Source: Aquatica leii
Lineage: Eukaryota > Arthropoda > Insecta > Coleoptera > Lampyridae
Direction: 5' to 3'
Length of the DNA: 64,000 nt
NCBI GenBank assembly: GCA_035610365.1
Contig: CM069432.1
Coordinates: 113,727,529 to 113,791,528 of the forward strand
Each line of letters begins with the position of its first letter. Position 1 is the stretch's first letter. Below are positions 32,880 to 44,655 of this stretch, in pieces. The notes under the pieces are model-generated. The model worked only from the letters and a program-made list of their open reading frames with translations, was not told where the DNA came from and did not search any database. The translations under genes were made by a program, and so were the position numbers.

Positions 32880-33560
32880 GCCACTTTTTCTTATACTTTT
32901 TACAATTATAAACTTTGAATTTACAGTTTTTAAAATCATGACCATGGTCCGCAATGAAAACATACCTTATCTATAATGTTAGTTTTATTAAGTTTTTTCT
33001 CTTCCTTTCTGGGCAACTTAACTTTTTCATTTTTACTCTGTATTTTTGCAAGCTGTTACTACATATTAGTTTTATCTTCTAACATTACTTCCTTTATGAG
33101 GACTATGTCATATAACTCTTGCAAAACTGGATTCTTTTGCGGTACACTGACACTGTTGGTTTAAACGGTTTCGACATTAATGTAATCATTTCTTTTAAGG
33201 TTTTACTTAAGATCTTGCCTAGAAAGCACAAATTGTTCAGTATTTTATAGATGTTTTTGCTTACCGATGTTAATAAAATAGACACTTTACGCTCATCTTC
33301 AGTTTTGTTTACCAGGAAGTACTGTTCCAGTTTTTCATCAAAAATTTCAAAATCATCCTCAACATTAAAATTAGAAATGGCTGCAATATTGCCTTGGTTG
33401 ACTACTATAATTTGTTTTTCTTTAAAATCCAGTCTTATTTTATTAGTCGTCTACGTGGTTAACTCAAAAAAAAACTTATTATCAGAACAACTTCTAAAAA
33501 AAATATTATTCTTGCGATTAAGAAAACCCACTTTATCAGTCGTCGCCAGTAGTTGTTGTG
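32880..33560 (-). pseudogene. Gag of gypsy element C
   Basis: The clearest part reads FEIFDEKLEQYFLVN, EDERKVSILLTSVSKNIYKI and LMSKPFKPTVSV, the conserved capsid core of the Ty3/gypsy group. Upstream is the N-terminus at NQGNIAAISNFNVEDD. Downstream KVCFHCG and later HDFKNCKF are remains of the zinc-knuckle region. A stop and frame changes occur after FKPTVSV. Confidence 0.8.
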
Positions 33561-33649
33561 TACGAGGTCGAATTTAATAAAAATTACGGTAACTTAAGTT
33601 TACATTTACTTATTGCGCTATTCCTAATTTCCTTTTTTACATGCTTTTT

Positions 33650-34640
33650 TGACGTTGTCGCTTTGGATATACTACAGTAAAGGTAGACGTATTCTGTTAC
33701 ATTTAAAACGTACTTTTTGTTTTTTACTATGCTGTTTACTTTATCAGGAGATATGACTTTTGTAATTCCCAATTTCATTTTTAGTTGTATTACAGTACCT
33801 ATAATGTCGTCTGCAAATCCGAGGTGACTGATGTATTGTCCATTAATATTTATGCTCTTTTACCGTCATTTTCATTTCTTGAATGTTTCCTTGTCTTTTT
33901 TTCTCTGTTTATCTATTATTTGTTATTTATGTTATGAATATAGTTTAGCAAATTCTTATATCGTGAGTACAGGTATTCTTAAATTGACTATTGCACTAAA
34001 AATAGCCCAAACCTCTATCAACACAAAAGCCTTACTATAATCCACAAATACAAAGATTAAGGAAACATACTTAGTACAATTTTTTGTGCGTGTTTTAATG
34101 TTTGTATATGTTTTGTTATGCCATAACTCTTTTGAAAACTTGTTTGTTTCAAAAATTTATAGTTTTCAAATTTGTTAGTAAGCCTGTTAGTTATGGTTTT
34201 GGTTTGCAATAATAGATTGATGAGTATGTAGTATGTTTTAAGTGTTAGGCAGTACTACCTGTGAGGAATACTTCCATTGCCTCCATTGTAGCTAGTTCAC
34301 CACTCTTTAGCAGTTCGACCGTTATTCCATCTTTTCCGCGCGCACGATCGTTTTTCCTGGGAGTAAGCGCTGTTGATTCCTACTGGTGTAATGTCGAGAA
34401 ACTTTCCTGAACCAGTACTTATGTTGCTTACGAGGTCTATATTAATGTGTGGTTTTATGTTTGTGATAGAATACACGTTTTTGTAGAAATCTTTATGGAT
34501 TTGTGTTATATATTTTTTGTCTATTTTGATGTCATTATTAAAATTTCTAAGTTATTTTATTCTCATTCAAGAATTTTTCTTTAACGTTTAACTAATTATG
34601 ACTATCAAAAACGCTTAAAAACGCAGTAGAAAATAAGAGA
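33650..34640 (-). pseudogene. RTE-type reverse transcriptase fragment
   Basis: Read right to left: a broken ARKRW piece and TAKEW near 34300, where RTE elements have KDGI and the following helices, then TNRLTNKFENYKFLKQTSFQ and, best preserved, INGQYISHLGFADDIIGT, containing the catalytic FADD. It then runs into KLGITKVISPDKVNSIVKN and LNVTEYVYL, matching the KTKVM and YVYLG motifs after the palm in RTE and BovB-like elements. The 64-codon frame at 33584-33778 is the last part. Many stops; neither end of the element was found. Confidence 0.7.
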
Positions 34641-36355
34641 CGTTAGAAATGTACGTCTATAAATTACCAGAATGAACAGTCTTAAATCTACACCACGAAG
34701 AAGAAGAATACGGTGGAAATATGTTTTATCATTTGTTTTTAATGGATAGTTGCTATTCTTTATTTATTTTAATTTTTATAATATTATAACTTAGTATACA
34801 ATAAAACATTAATTTTTTAGATAAGATAAATACACGTGCTGCTATATTTTTATGTTCAAATATTATCTGTTTTACATAAGGTATTTAAAATTTAAAAATA
34901 AAATGTTGTAAAATTATTTATGACAAGATTTAGTAACTTTAAAACAATGGTATTTACAAAAGTTTTTATCACTAAAAATACATTTCAAAATTGTGTTTTG
35001 ATTTATTATATATATATTTATAAATAATGAATACTAAATTAAATAACATGATTGCCGCATACATAAGTAAGTTGGCCGCTAAAATTAAATTACATATGTG
35101 CAAAATGTACAAATACAGCAATAAGAAACCTACAAAAATTATTTTTGAATGTATTAAAAGCTAATAAAATATATGTATATAATAAAATATAGTTCAAAGA
35201 AACAATATAACAAAAAAAATTATCGGCATTTTTTAGTCTATATTGCCATAAAAATGTTTAATGATGCTTTTGTTATTAAATTAGTAAGTAATAACTTTAA
35301 AATTATAAGAAGAAATAGATACTTATATCTAATCAGCCCACATAATAAAAACACATTCACTGAGTATTTAAAGAAAATATCAAATGTTTTTACAAACAAC
35401 GTAATATGAGTATTCTGTGAACATTAACTGCCTTACTATCGCACATTGACTAAATATTCCAAATAAATATCCTGTGAACATACAAATTACATACATTGAT
35501 TGTATATACATTTTCAAATTTTCAATTAATACATATAGTTAAAACATTTAATAGATATTGTACATAGAGTGAATGCTAATTATTATACATTTAATTGAAA
35601 AATTCCGGAAGTTTAAATGCTGTAACACGAAGCGGGTTATTCTTTTACATGCACCGCAACAACGGTAAAATAATGTGCAAGAATTTAGGGTTAATACTGA
35701 TATTTGAAATTGTGTTAATTAACTTACACAAGAAACGAGCAAAAAAATTACTAATCAGGACAAGGATTTAAATTACTTACATAAGTTTTGTTGCAATTGC
35801 AAAAGTTGATGACAAGTAATTAAAGTTCATCGGTTAGTACACGTACACTATTATCAGTTTAATTTAATTTTAATCAAGAATATACGGTTGGTGTTGATTA
35901 CTAGTATTTATGTACAATAATAATGTTTACAGAGAAATCAAGGTGAAATTCAATTACGGTGGCGGCAATATACGGAGAAGTTAAGCTTCCACTGGGTTAA
36001 ATTACGGTGAAGAATCAAGAAATAAAAACATTCTTTAAATATACTACAAGTATTTACTGCTGCGTAAGATTATACATAAAAAACCTTTTTAACAGCAAAA
36101 TTGCATACCAAAAACTAGGTTTTCAAGTTGTATACTAATATAATATATACGTCACATGTCGTATGACAAATAGCGCTATAAGTTTCAACGTTTCGTATAG
36201 AAAATGTTTGAAACTTAAAGTATAGCTTCTTGTAGGTTTTAAGTTAGTAATCGTCATTATTATTGTATTTGCTCATCTTAAGATTTTCCTTAATTAAAAA
36301 ATTTATATATATTATTAATTAAGAATGCTTGGAAAAAATAGAAACATGATAGATA
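34641..36355. other. AT-rich stretch, no gene seen
   Basis: A 78-codon frame at 35173-35409 is Lys/Asn/Ile-rich with no domain. Nothing else supportable. Confidence 0.45.
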
Positions 36356-36379
36356 GAAATGGAAATCACTGTACGTACT

Positions 36380-37180
36380 ATTCATATGCAGAATCAAAAT
36401 GATCGCCCACGGATAACACGTTATTATCCAAATTTAGTGAAAATTTGAAGTATAAAGATACTGCTATACGGTTACATCTAATTAACACGGTTCAAGATGC
36501 TTACCAAGTTAATGATGCAATTTTCATGTTAATGGCTGTACAGAACAGAGTACGTATCTTTGCCGTGGCCTAAACTAAAATTGAAATAACACGATACTTC
36601 TCTTCAAGACCTAGTTAATGAAATTATTTGAGAACCACCGCTGGTAAAAAACTAAACGTTTTTTAAAATATTTTAAAGACAAAATAGCCTTCGGGAATCG
36701 TGCAAGATTGATAGAATTAGATTTAATAGAATACATCATTGCTAAGTTCGATAACCCAACATTTCAAAGCCAAGCTAGGATGAGTGATCTTAGTAATATT
36801 CAAGATATATTAAGAATTATGAATAAGGTAACAAATGGGTAATGTAACTTGAATTATAGCTATAGACAACAAGTTATGCATCAACCATTGCCGACTGTGA
36901 GACGTGGGGTCTCAAACCTACAGCAACCTGTTCAACATCGTTGATTTAATTGCAATCAGTTATAGCACATGTCACCCTCATGTCCCAGGCCAAAACGTGA
37001 ACAAGGTAGTTCCTTCTTGTGTGGAAAATTTGGTCATTTGGTAAATAATTCTAAACAACGCGCAGCAAGTGCTGATGCAAATTCAAGTCATGGAGATAGT
37101 CTGTTAATTCTTGATAGCACTACGCATGTAATCGAGTATGTACGAAGTGTCGATTCATACTTACACTGTGGTGGATGATT
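36380..37180 (+). pseudogene. Gag remnant of gypsy element B
   Basis: Shows MMQFSC-like and later ILRIMNKVTNG segments equivalent to the capsid region of element A, then MSPSCPRPKREQGSSFLCGK and FGHLVNN in a 69-codon frame from 36969, the remains of two zinc knuckles (the first Cys pair is lost). Several frameshifts. Confidence 0.7.
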
Positions 37181-37189
37181 AAGCTGCAG

Positions 37190-37345
37190 TTTGTAAGTAT
37201 AAGCTTAATAAATTATTTGATACTGGAAGGCCAATTAATTTATTTAAAAAAAATTGAAATGAATTTATTTTGTAACAATAAAGAGCTAAGATTAGAATCA
37301 AGTGTTGCAGAATGTGACGGTTTTAATTATTAATTAAATTAATTA
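37190..37345 (+). pseudogene. Aspartic protease remnant of gypsy element B
   Basis: KLNKLFDTGRPINLFKK keeps the catalytic DTG triad and the following hydrophobic strand, then LRLESSVAECDGFN. Found at the expected place after gag. Confidence 0.65.
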
Positions 37346-38029
37346 ATTAAGTGTTTGAACGAATCTTACCATATTGAATTCAACCCTGAGAGTTTTAAGC
37401 TTATCTACGTTGGATAATAATATTATAATTAAGTTATATGACTTAATGAATGCGGTATGCATTAAACATTTCAATAATAAATGAAACTCCAAGTTCGAAA
37501 TGCACATCACAGTTTAACATCATCAAGCACTTTTATTGTGATATTAGCAGTATAGGATTCAGTGCACGATAATGAAATGCAACTTTTTTTTATTTTAGTC
37601 AACCTACAAGTCCTTCAAAATCAGAATATCATAGTTTTTAACTTCAATATTTATTTGTTAAAAATGTTATAAAAGGTTTTATATTTATCTGGCTAGAATC
37701 TCCTTCAAAGTTGTCACTAATTTTAACAGTTTTTGACTGACATTGTCAATACAAGATATACATCCTCGTATTGCCAGGTGGGCTATGTTTTTACTAAAAT
37801 TATAATTATAAAGTGATTCACAATGCAGGTGCGAGAATGCAGCATGATATTGTGGTTAGTAGAATTTAAAACATTTTAATTCTTTAAGATAATACGTTTG
37901 AATAAATACTTGCAGTCAAACAAAGTATTGATCCTAATGTAGTATAGACTTGCAAAAGTCTGAAAGTTACTGAAAACTTCTTTTATGAATTGAGATTTCT
38001 AGTTTCTAGTTTATGGAAAAACTGAAAAT

Positions 38030-38230
38030 TAGTTATTGTTTTATGTTCCGTCATCTATGGAACATGTTATTCGATCTGCACATGATGACATAAGTCATGT
38101 TGGATCCGATAAGACTATAGAGTTTTTTTAAAGAAATCTATTGGTTTCTTAATATAAATTCCAAAGTTAAGTTGCATATTTCCTATTGCTTCAAGTGTGT
38201 TTCTTATAATCTCTAAAGTCATAGAAATTC
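38030..38230 (+). pseudogene. Integrase zinc-binding domain remnant of gypsy element B
   Basis: VPSSMEHVIRSAHDDISHVG supplies the two His of the HHCC motif and ISYCFKCVSYN the two Cys, with near-normal spacing between the pairs. A stop after TIEFF and frame changes interrupt it. The catalytic core does not follow in readable form. Confidence 0.7.
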
Positions 38231-38300
38231 ACGTTGACAATGATAGTCCATTAGAGAAGTCGACTAGTTACAATAAATCCTTAATTGATGAGTTTTTTAA

Positions 38301-38965
38301 ATTTACAAAACTTTATACCTGTAAATCTACTCAAACATTCGAAGCTATACTTTTTTAAATAGCAACCCATCAATTTTTTTTATGCTGTTCGATTAAAGCT
38401 TAATTTAGATGAAAAATGCTTTTTAAATTTTTTAAATTGATTGCGGTATTGACATTTAGAGCAATTTTTTTTAAAATGCAGCATCAGGAAGAAATGGTCA
38501 CAAAATGTGTTTTTTAAAACTGTGGAATTCGTAGATGCAAGTCAGATTGCATTTGCCATACTTATTTTGTATGAGAGCGCTAATATTCAAATTTTTCAAA
38601 TTGCTAAAACTCATTTTTTGAATGGCACCCTTAATTTCTTTCAACTGTTCGATTGGATTTGCACTAGTATTTTCTTCTTCTAATATCTACAGTTAAATTT
38701 TCAGTTAAATCACAAAACGCATTATTTTAATTAAGCAGGCTTAAAATCGAAATTTTGTAGCACAGTTGTAAATACAATTAGCTATTTATGGTATAAGTGA
38801 ATAAAGAAAAATTTTATCTACAAGAAAATTGTTTTTAAGTTAATAAAATTTTATTTATTTACGTGCTGATTTTGTAACTCTGCGGTGTTTGCAGTCAGCC
38901 ATGTTCTTATACTCTAACTTCAATAGAGCGTTCCGTCTGTCCTATATAACTTAATTAAATTTATT
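38301..38965. other. AT-rich stretch, no gene seen
   Basis: Contains T-rich sequence with no recognised domain. Confidence 0.45.
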
Positions 38966-39565
38966 ATGGAGTTAGAACACAACAGCAGTCTCGCCTTTTT
39001 TGGTGTACTGGTGATAAAGAAAAATAACGGAAAATTGGGACATTTTGTTTATAGAAAAAAAACTGACTGACGGCAAACACCACAGAGCTACAAAAACAGT
39101 AGTGACAGAAACAGTGACACACACACTTTGACCAAACTAAAGTGTTGGCTAGAACTCCTTCTTACTTTCCCAGACTAATCCGCGAAGCAGTGGAAATAGA
39201 AAAACATCTATGTAATATGAACCCAGAATACGGTTTAAGACTAGGGTCAACCTTCTTGAAAAAGACACTTACTCCGAGTAATAACGAAATCAACCAAACG
39301 GCAACGGAAAGATAAGGTCCATTAATTACGCTAATCGCTAATGATATAAATATCGTCACTTACACTTTTTCCTTTAGTGACATTTACCACTCTGAAGATG
39401 CAAGCTGCATTGTCTTGTGAAACGTCAATTTGTTTGGGTTCATGAAACAGAATACAGCAACAGATAAGTTCTACTTCTTGTTTTGGCTTTCAAGAAGAGA
39501 CTAGGGCCAAGCCTAAAAAGTCTGAGAGTTTAACTACGACGCAGTCTAAACCGAAAGTCGCTTAC
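38966..39565 (+). mobile_element. 3' end of a Penelope-like element
   Basis: FFGVLVIKKNNGKLGHFVYR is the conserved block after the catalytic core of Penelope RT. About 90 bases on, LARTPSYFPRLIREAVEIEK and MNPEYGLRLGSTF match the GIY-YIG endonuclease C-terminal region, where RIREAxEI and the final NxExGLxLS motif are typical. Past the stop, TCTGAAGATGCAAGCTGC pairs into a stem and is followed by TGTGAAACGTC (39390-39426), then CAGTCTAAACCGAAAG (39550-39565), a tail arrangement also seen at 14429-14515. The middle of the GIY-YIG domain and everything upstream of the RT fragment is missing. Confidence 0.75.
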
Positions 39566-39742
39566 AATGATGCCTATAGGTAATCGTATTAAAGCACAAA
39601 CATTTTATAGTGCCTAAACCATAAGTAAATTGTCATTCCAAACTACAAAATATCATAAATTTTAACCTGTTAACGCAAAATGTCAAAAAATTAACTTACC
39701 TCCATTAACAAGAAACTTATAAATTTGAGGTTGTAGGTTTCA

Positions 39743-40121
39743 TTAGTGAAATTGACAAAATTGATCAATTAATTTCCAAAATGTCAGGGATGCCATGTAG
39801 TTTAAACTTAAAGACTGAAACCACTAAAAGTCCAATTAAAAATAAAAAGTCACAATAAAAAAAATAAGTAAACAGTATTTAATATAAAATCTAAAGATAA
39901 AATGAAGAATTAGTTTTAATTCTTAAACTAAGAAGTTACCGGTAATTCGTTACACTTTATGCTTCAAAAATAGGTTTAAACTAAGTCAAATAAAATTATT
40001 TGCTTTTTTCTAAACGGATGATTTAACTCAAATTTCTTAAACTGTAAACTTAAGTTAAGTAATTTTTCGAATCAAACAGTTAATTAGTGATTCTAATAAT
40101 GCGTAAAAGAAGGTGGATTGT
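39743..40121 (-). repeat. Truncated LTR copy of gypsy D family
   Basis: Strongly similar to 45935-46430, the LTR of element D: both contain AATGTCAGGGATGCCA, GAAGTTACCGGTAATT and CAGTTAATTAGTGATT in the same order. This copy has a deletion of about 95 bases after AAAAAGTCACA and lacks the inner end of the LTR. It may be a solo LTR or a displaced 3' LTR of element D; orientation follows element D. Confidence 0.75.
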
Positions 40122-40166
40122 AAGCAAACCACTGTTGCAAAGAAAACGAATGAAATCTTAAAGTCC

Positions 40167-41155
40167 ATGATCTCACTTTATAGAATGCAACGTTGTTTAA
40201 GAGTCTTCAATACCACGGCTGGAAATAGCGGAATTGGCGCTATGCTCGTGTCTGTTTACGTCTAAACTAAATTATGTATAGTACTAAAATTTAATTTTTT
40301 ACCAAGAAGAAGCTTTATTGCACCTTTATATAACAACAAAAATACATTAAACTTTAAAGAAGTTATAATATAATACATGTAAATAATGCAATTTTAAGGT
40401 CATGTTTGGATTTAAATTCAGATTATATTAAAGCATAAATATAAAATCTGTTCCTATAAACAAGTGTTGTAAATCTTGGTTTGTGCAAAAATATTTTTTG
40501 TTTATGGTTTTCTATTCTAGATTAGTCAAAAACAGGCACGACCGTACATGCTACAACAGCCAAAATCGCTGTAAAGTGTCGCCGTCTACGTTCCATCTAT
40601 CAACTATCCCCTCTGACAGTTTATGCTGGGTGCGGACAGAGGGTATTTCATAGTTTCTGTATGAATATAGGACAACCCCCCGCGAATACAGCAGAAACTA
40701 TTCGTCTGGTATTGAAGACTCTTAAGATAACTCAACTACGTATTAATGTTTAGAAAGTTTCCAGAACCATAATTGATAATAGTGATCTTCTTTTTACAAA
40801 AAAAGAACGTTCGTCTCATTGATAGACCAAATCCATTTAAATTATGAGACTAAATAACAATCCCATAATTGTAAAAGCAGTATAAGTAGAGACATTCGGT
40901 ATAAAAAAGTCTATAAAAATAAAGATATTTTAGATATAAGATGCAATATAAATTTTATGATTTCATACATATTTCATGCGTATAGGCAGTTCGAATGCAT
41001 AACTGCCAATGACTCACCAACCTAGCTCAAAAAAGGCAGCGACTTCACAAGTTAAAAATAAAGAAAGGTTCGCGTACAACAATTTGTTAAATTAATACAA
41101 ATAATTTAAAGTGAAATAATAACAGTAACGAAAACGATACAATTTGCTACATTGT
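40167..41155. repeat. Dispersed repeat, copy 1, with an inserted MITE
   Basis: Matches 50295-50742 over its whole length (ATGATCTCAC to AATTTGCTACATTGT), with scattered substitutions and small indels, and is interrupted by a 521-bp element at 40201-40721. Conserved stretches include TTCCAGAACCATAAT, AAAAGAACGTTCGTCTCAT and AACTGCCAATG. No coding capacity; family unknown. Confidence 0.8.
40201..40721. mobile_element. TTAA-flanked MITE, piggyBac-like insertion
   Basis: The left end GAGTCTTCAATACCA and right end TGGTATTGAAGACTC are perfect inverted repeats of 15 bp, bounded on both sides by TTAA (40197-40200 and 40722-40725). The homologous repeat at 50295-50742 has TTCA at the same place (50325-50328) and no insert, so it gives the empty site and defines the insertion exactly. 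TTAA duplication is the piggyBac rule, but the ends lack the usual CCY start, so superfamily is provisional. Confidence 0.85.
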
Positions 41156-41458
41156 GAAGGAAAAATCTTCAAACTTGGCTTCGCCAGTTAAATAGTTCTA
41201 AAGAAAATGCAAGATAGCGTAATCTTTGATATGCCATTTTGTTAAGAACTGCAATAAAAACATATGTAGAACTACTGGTTGAATGAGCAGAGAGAGTGAG
41301 GGATAATAAGTAAAACAAAAGAGAGATTGTTATTTTTTAGTTAGTGATGTAAAAAAATTATTTTTTACGTTAATAAATTGTTGTAGCAAACATTCTCAAG
41401 TTCTTGTACATTGAATTGGAACACTCTATTAAAACATTTCCTTAAATTGTTTCCAAAT
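41156..41458. other. Short unassigned stretch
   Basis: Nothing recognised between the dispersed repeat and the microsatellite. Confidence 0.4.
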
Positions 41459-41880
<422 letters not shown>

Positions 41881-42720
41881 TTTGGACTTTATTTGAGTAT
41901 ATGAGTACATACATGTATACCGATATATCAGATAATTCATAAACAAGACGAGAATGTAATTTAACAACCTTACATAGAATAAAGTTTGGTGCCAGCTTAG
42001 CACTCTTCGTAGCGTCTGAAAGAGCATAATTCTGTTTCCAGACAAAATTGTCAACTTTGAAACCGGCAGGACGTTTCCTCAAATCATATCATTATTTACT
42101 ATGCTCATAAGCCTTTTTTAAACGAGATCTCACATCTTTATATAGTGCAGATAAATATAAAACATCATCCTTCCATTATTTACGCTCGATATTAGATACA
42201 AAATCATTAGTATGATTTTTAGACACAGGACCATAGAAAGATCCATCAACAGGTACGGTACGAACAAACATTAGAAAGGAAGAAGAAAATTTTGTTATTT
42301 CATGTTTACATAAACTAATAGCTTGAGCAATCTTAAAAACATTCTCGCCCCAACAACGATACTTTTCTTTAATGAAGGAAGAGATAGTAGTTAGAACAGT
42401 TCTGTTTCTTCGTTCGATAGGGTTTACTTAAGATAAATGACGAAGACCAAATATTAACTTTATAGTTAGTTAGTTAGGGATAAAGTCCGTAAACTGTTAA
42501 GCCTTAAAAACTTGTGCGTGTCACACAAGATAATTTGAGGTACGCCAAAAATAGTTAAGATATTTTCTCCAAGATATTTAACAACAAAAACGGTAGTATA
42601 GTACATAACATATTTCGTAAACCAATCAATAATTACTAGCAGTTGAGTATTTCCTTTTTTTGAGCAAGGTAAGGGACCCATAAAGTCAATAGAAATCATC
42701 TGAAACGGAAAGTTAATGTT
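41881..42720 (-). pseudogene. Integrase of gypsy element D
   Basis: MISIDFMGPLPCSKKGNTQL and VIIDWFTKYV contain the first and following conserved Asp of the catalytic core. FGVPQIILCDT keeps the second catalytic Asp region, though the usual SDNG is changed to CDTH. The C-terminal piece (41881-42082) has FKVDNFVWKQNYALSDATKS and KLAPNFILCKVV, the integrase C-terminal domain of 412/17.6-type elements. The last residues run into the microsatellite. Confidence 0.85.
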
Positions 42721-42899
42721 TTCATATTCATATACAGGGGATTTCGCGTAACCCGTTTGTTAAAAGTTTTTTATACTTCCAATCATAATTCAATTTAGAT
42801 TTTTTTAAATATTAAGTAAATGGTTATTGGTTTTATGATTAATATACTCAAGAACGTATCACTTTCGGTTATAACAGAAGTGTCATTACCTTTTTTATT

Positions 42900-43110
42900 T
42901 TATATGGAATGCTATACATTTTATTAATTTTTCAATATAACCTCGAAAATGTTAGCAAACAAACAAAACACCAAGACATTCTTTTTCAGTAACGGTATAT
43001 TTTCTCTCAGCTTTAGTTATGGTACGACTTGCATAAGCTATAGGATATTCAAAATCATCAGCTTTTTGAAAATGTACGGCGCTTAGACCAACGTCAGAAG
43101 CATCAGTTTA
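42900..43110 (-). pseudogene. RNase H remnant of gypsy element D
   Basis: [20 protein letters not shown] and [14 protein letters not shown] match the RNase H region with its catalytic Glu (TEKE). It decays into stops further left. Confidence 0.75.
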
Positions 43111-43940
43111 AATGAAGAAAAGCTTAAAAAAATTGGGATTATATAAGAGAAGAGCTAAAGTCAATAATTTCTTTAAAGTAGAAAAAGCTTGGTCGCATTC
43201 AAAAGTACAAACAATAGATTGTCTTTTAGAATTACCATGTAAAAGAGCATTAATAGTAATAGGGGTACTGATAGTAGAGAAATATTTAATAAAACGACGA
43301 TAATATTGTAATACGTCCGTTACTCTCCAAGCTTCGGTAGTGTTTTTAGAAACGGGGGTTTCTAAAATTGACTGAACTTTTTTAGGATCGGTAACTATCT
43401 TTATCAACTACAAAACCAAGAAAATCGCATAAAATTACACTTTTCAAAAGTTACATATAAATTAGTTTCTTTAAACTTGAAGAAACCCAAATTAAGAACT
43501 TCTAAATGTTTTTCAAAAGTAGAAGTGGCGATAATTATACCATCAAAATAAATAAAAGCATATGGGTAAAGTTCTAGACCAAGTACTGTATCCATAAGTC
43601 TTTGCAATGAGCGAGCACTATTACTCAAAATCAAAAAGCATTCGTTTGAATGAAAAAAGGCTTTTAACAAGAACCGTAAACGCAGTGTTAGGACGAGAAT
43701 CAATATCAAGAGGAATTTGAAAAAGGCTTGTTTTAAATCAATTGAGGAAAGAAATTGACTATGACGAAGTTTGTTTAAGATAAAGTCAATCCTAGGCAAC
43801 GAGTAGAAATCACGAACAGTTACTTCATTTAATTTACGACCGTCAAAACACATACGATAAGAATTATTTTGTTTTTTTACAAGTAGAACTGGAGAGTTCG
43901 CAAGACTATTAGATTTTTCAATAACGTCTTGTTCAAGAAA
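43108..43940 (-). pseudogene. Reverse transcriptase of gypsy element D
   Basis: MCFDGRKLNEVTVRDFYSLP and IDFILNKLRHSQFLSSIDLK (first catalytic Asp) match RT motifs; LMDTVLGLELYPYAFIYFDG is the palm, where the YLDD box has become YFDG and lost one catalytic Asp. A further frame carries WRVTDVLQYYRRFIKYFSTI, the RT connection, and ECDQAFSTLKKLLT at the start of RNase H. Frameshifts separate the pieces. Confidence 0.85.
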
Positions 43941-44042
43941 ACTATCTATTTCATTATTAACAAGACATAGGAAACAGGATACTGACGTTGATTAATTAGC
44001 CTAGTATTACCAGTATTTATATAGTTAGAAGACAAATGCGTT

Positions 44043-44655
44043 TCAAGGTAAATAGGTAGGAGATAACGACTGGAATTTCTCGGCAATATCTTTGAATTGA
44101 CTGATATTTTTAGAAACTTGATCAGAGAGACCCTTAACTTTATTTATACTGCAGACAGAAACTTTTGTAGGAACAGTAAATGAAAAGAAGAAAAGATTCA
44201 TAGATCTATTAAACAAATGACAGTAATCCATTCCAAAAATTAAGCTAGTACAAACTGTAAACACGATATAAAATTTTACATTATTAGTGACATTATTAAT
44301 AGTAACAGGAATTTTAATAATTTGAGATACTGTTTGAGGTGTTCCATCAGTAGTCTAGAAAAGCTGTTTATTCTTGGATATTTAAAAAAAACTTAATGTA
44401 AGGACGGGTGTCATTAGTCATAGAGACAAAGAGAGAAGACAATTCAGGTAAACACCGCAAAGAAGAGTTACGATAAGACTAAGCAAACCATTCATTTTTG
44501 GAAACATAAGTATTATAGGACCTTCTTCTTTTTTCTGGATTTTACAAGAATTGTTCTGGTTGAGATGACTGGGACACACTGCATCTCTTTGTACACCAGG
44601 CTCGTTTTTTGGAAGAGAAACTGTTTGTTGACCAGCAAGAATTCTAGAGACCACA
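44043..44655 (-). pseudogene. Protease region of gypsy element D
   Basis: The frame at 44043-44264 has LIFGMDYCHLFNRSMNL, similar to the LLGxDF motif at the end of gypsy protease, followed by the region leading into RT. The catalytic DTG motif could not be identified. Upstream (44418-44654) is a short piece with QRDAVCPSHLNQNN. Confidence 0.5.

Larger units (their letters stand above)
31690..33641 (-). mobile_element. Ty3/gypsy element C, internally deleted, minus strand
   Basis: The element starts at 33641 and its 3' LTR begins at 31731: both positions begin TGTAAAAAAGG and share TAGCGCAATAA, which identifies the LTR start. A primer-binding-like sequence CTGGCGACGACTGATAAAG starts near 33548, leaving a 5' LTR of only about 93 bases. 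Order downstream: gag (33560-32880), protease remnant, RT beginning (to about 32290), then directly the integrase C-terminus (32260-31740). Most of RT, RNase H and integrase is missing. The far end of the 3' LTR was not located. Confidence 0.75.
36360..38300 (+). mobile_element. Ty3/gypsy element B, heavily decayed
   Basis: Remnants in the correct order on one strand: gag (36380-37180), a protease active site (37190-37340) and the zinc-binding HHCC part of integrase (38030-38230). The RT and RNase H region (37340-37900) is unreadable. The gag is related to that of element A: IIAKFDNPTFQSQARMSDL here against IIDGMDNPTMQGQAKLKEF there. No LTRs were recognised. Confidence 0.7.

Noticed and set aside
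33251-33577. Plus-strand 108-codon frame
   Set aside because: It is the antisense shadow of the gypsy C gag on the minus strand.
34621-34740. RTE-like C-terminal motif PRRRRIRW on the plus strand
   Set aside because: Very short, on the opposite strand from the RTE fragment beside it, and explained by an AGAAGAAGAA tract.
35173-35409. 78-codon frame as a gene
   Set aside because: Lys/Asn/Ile/Tyr-rich as expected of random AT-rich sequence.
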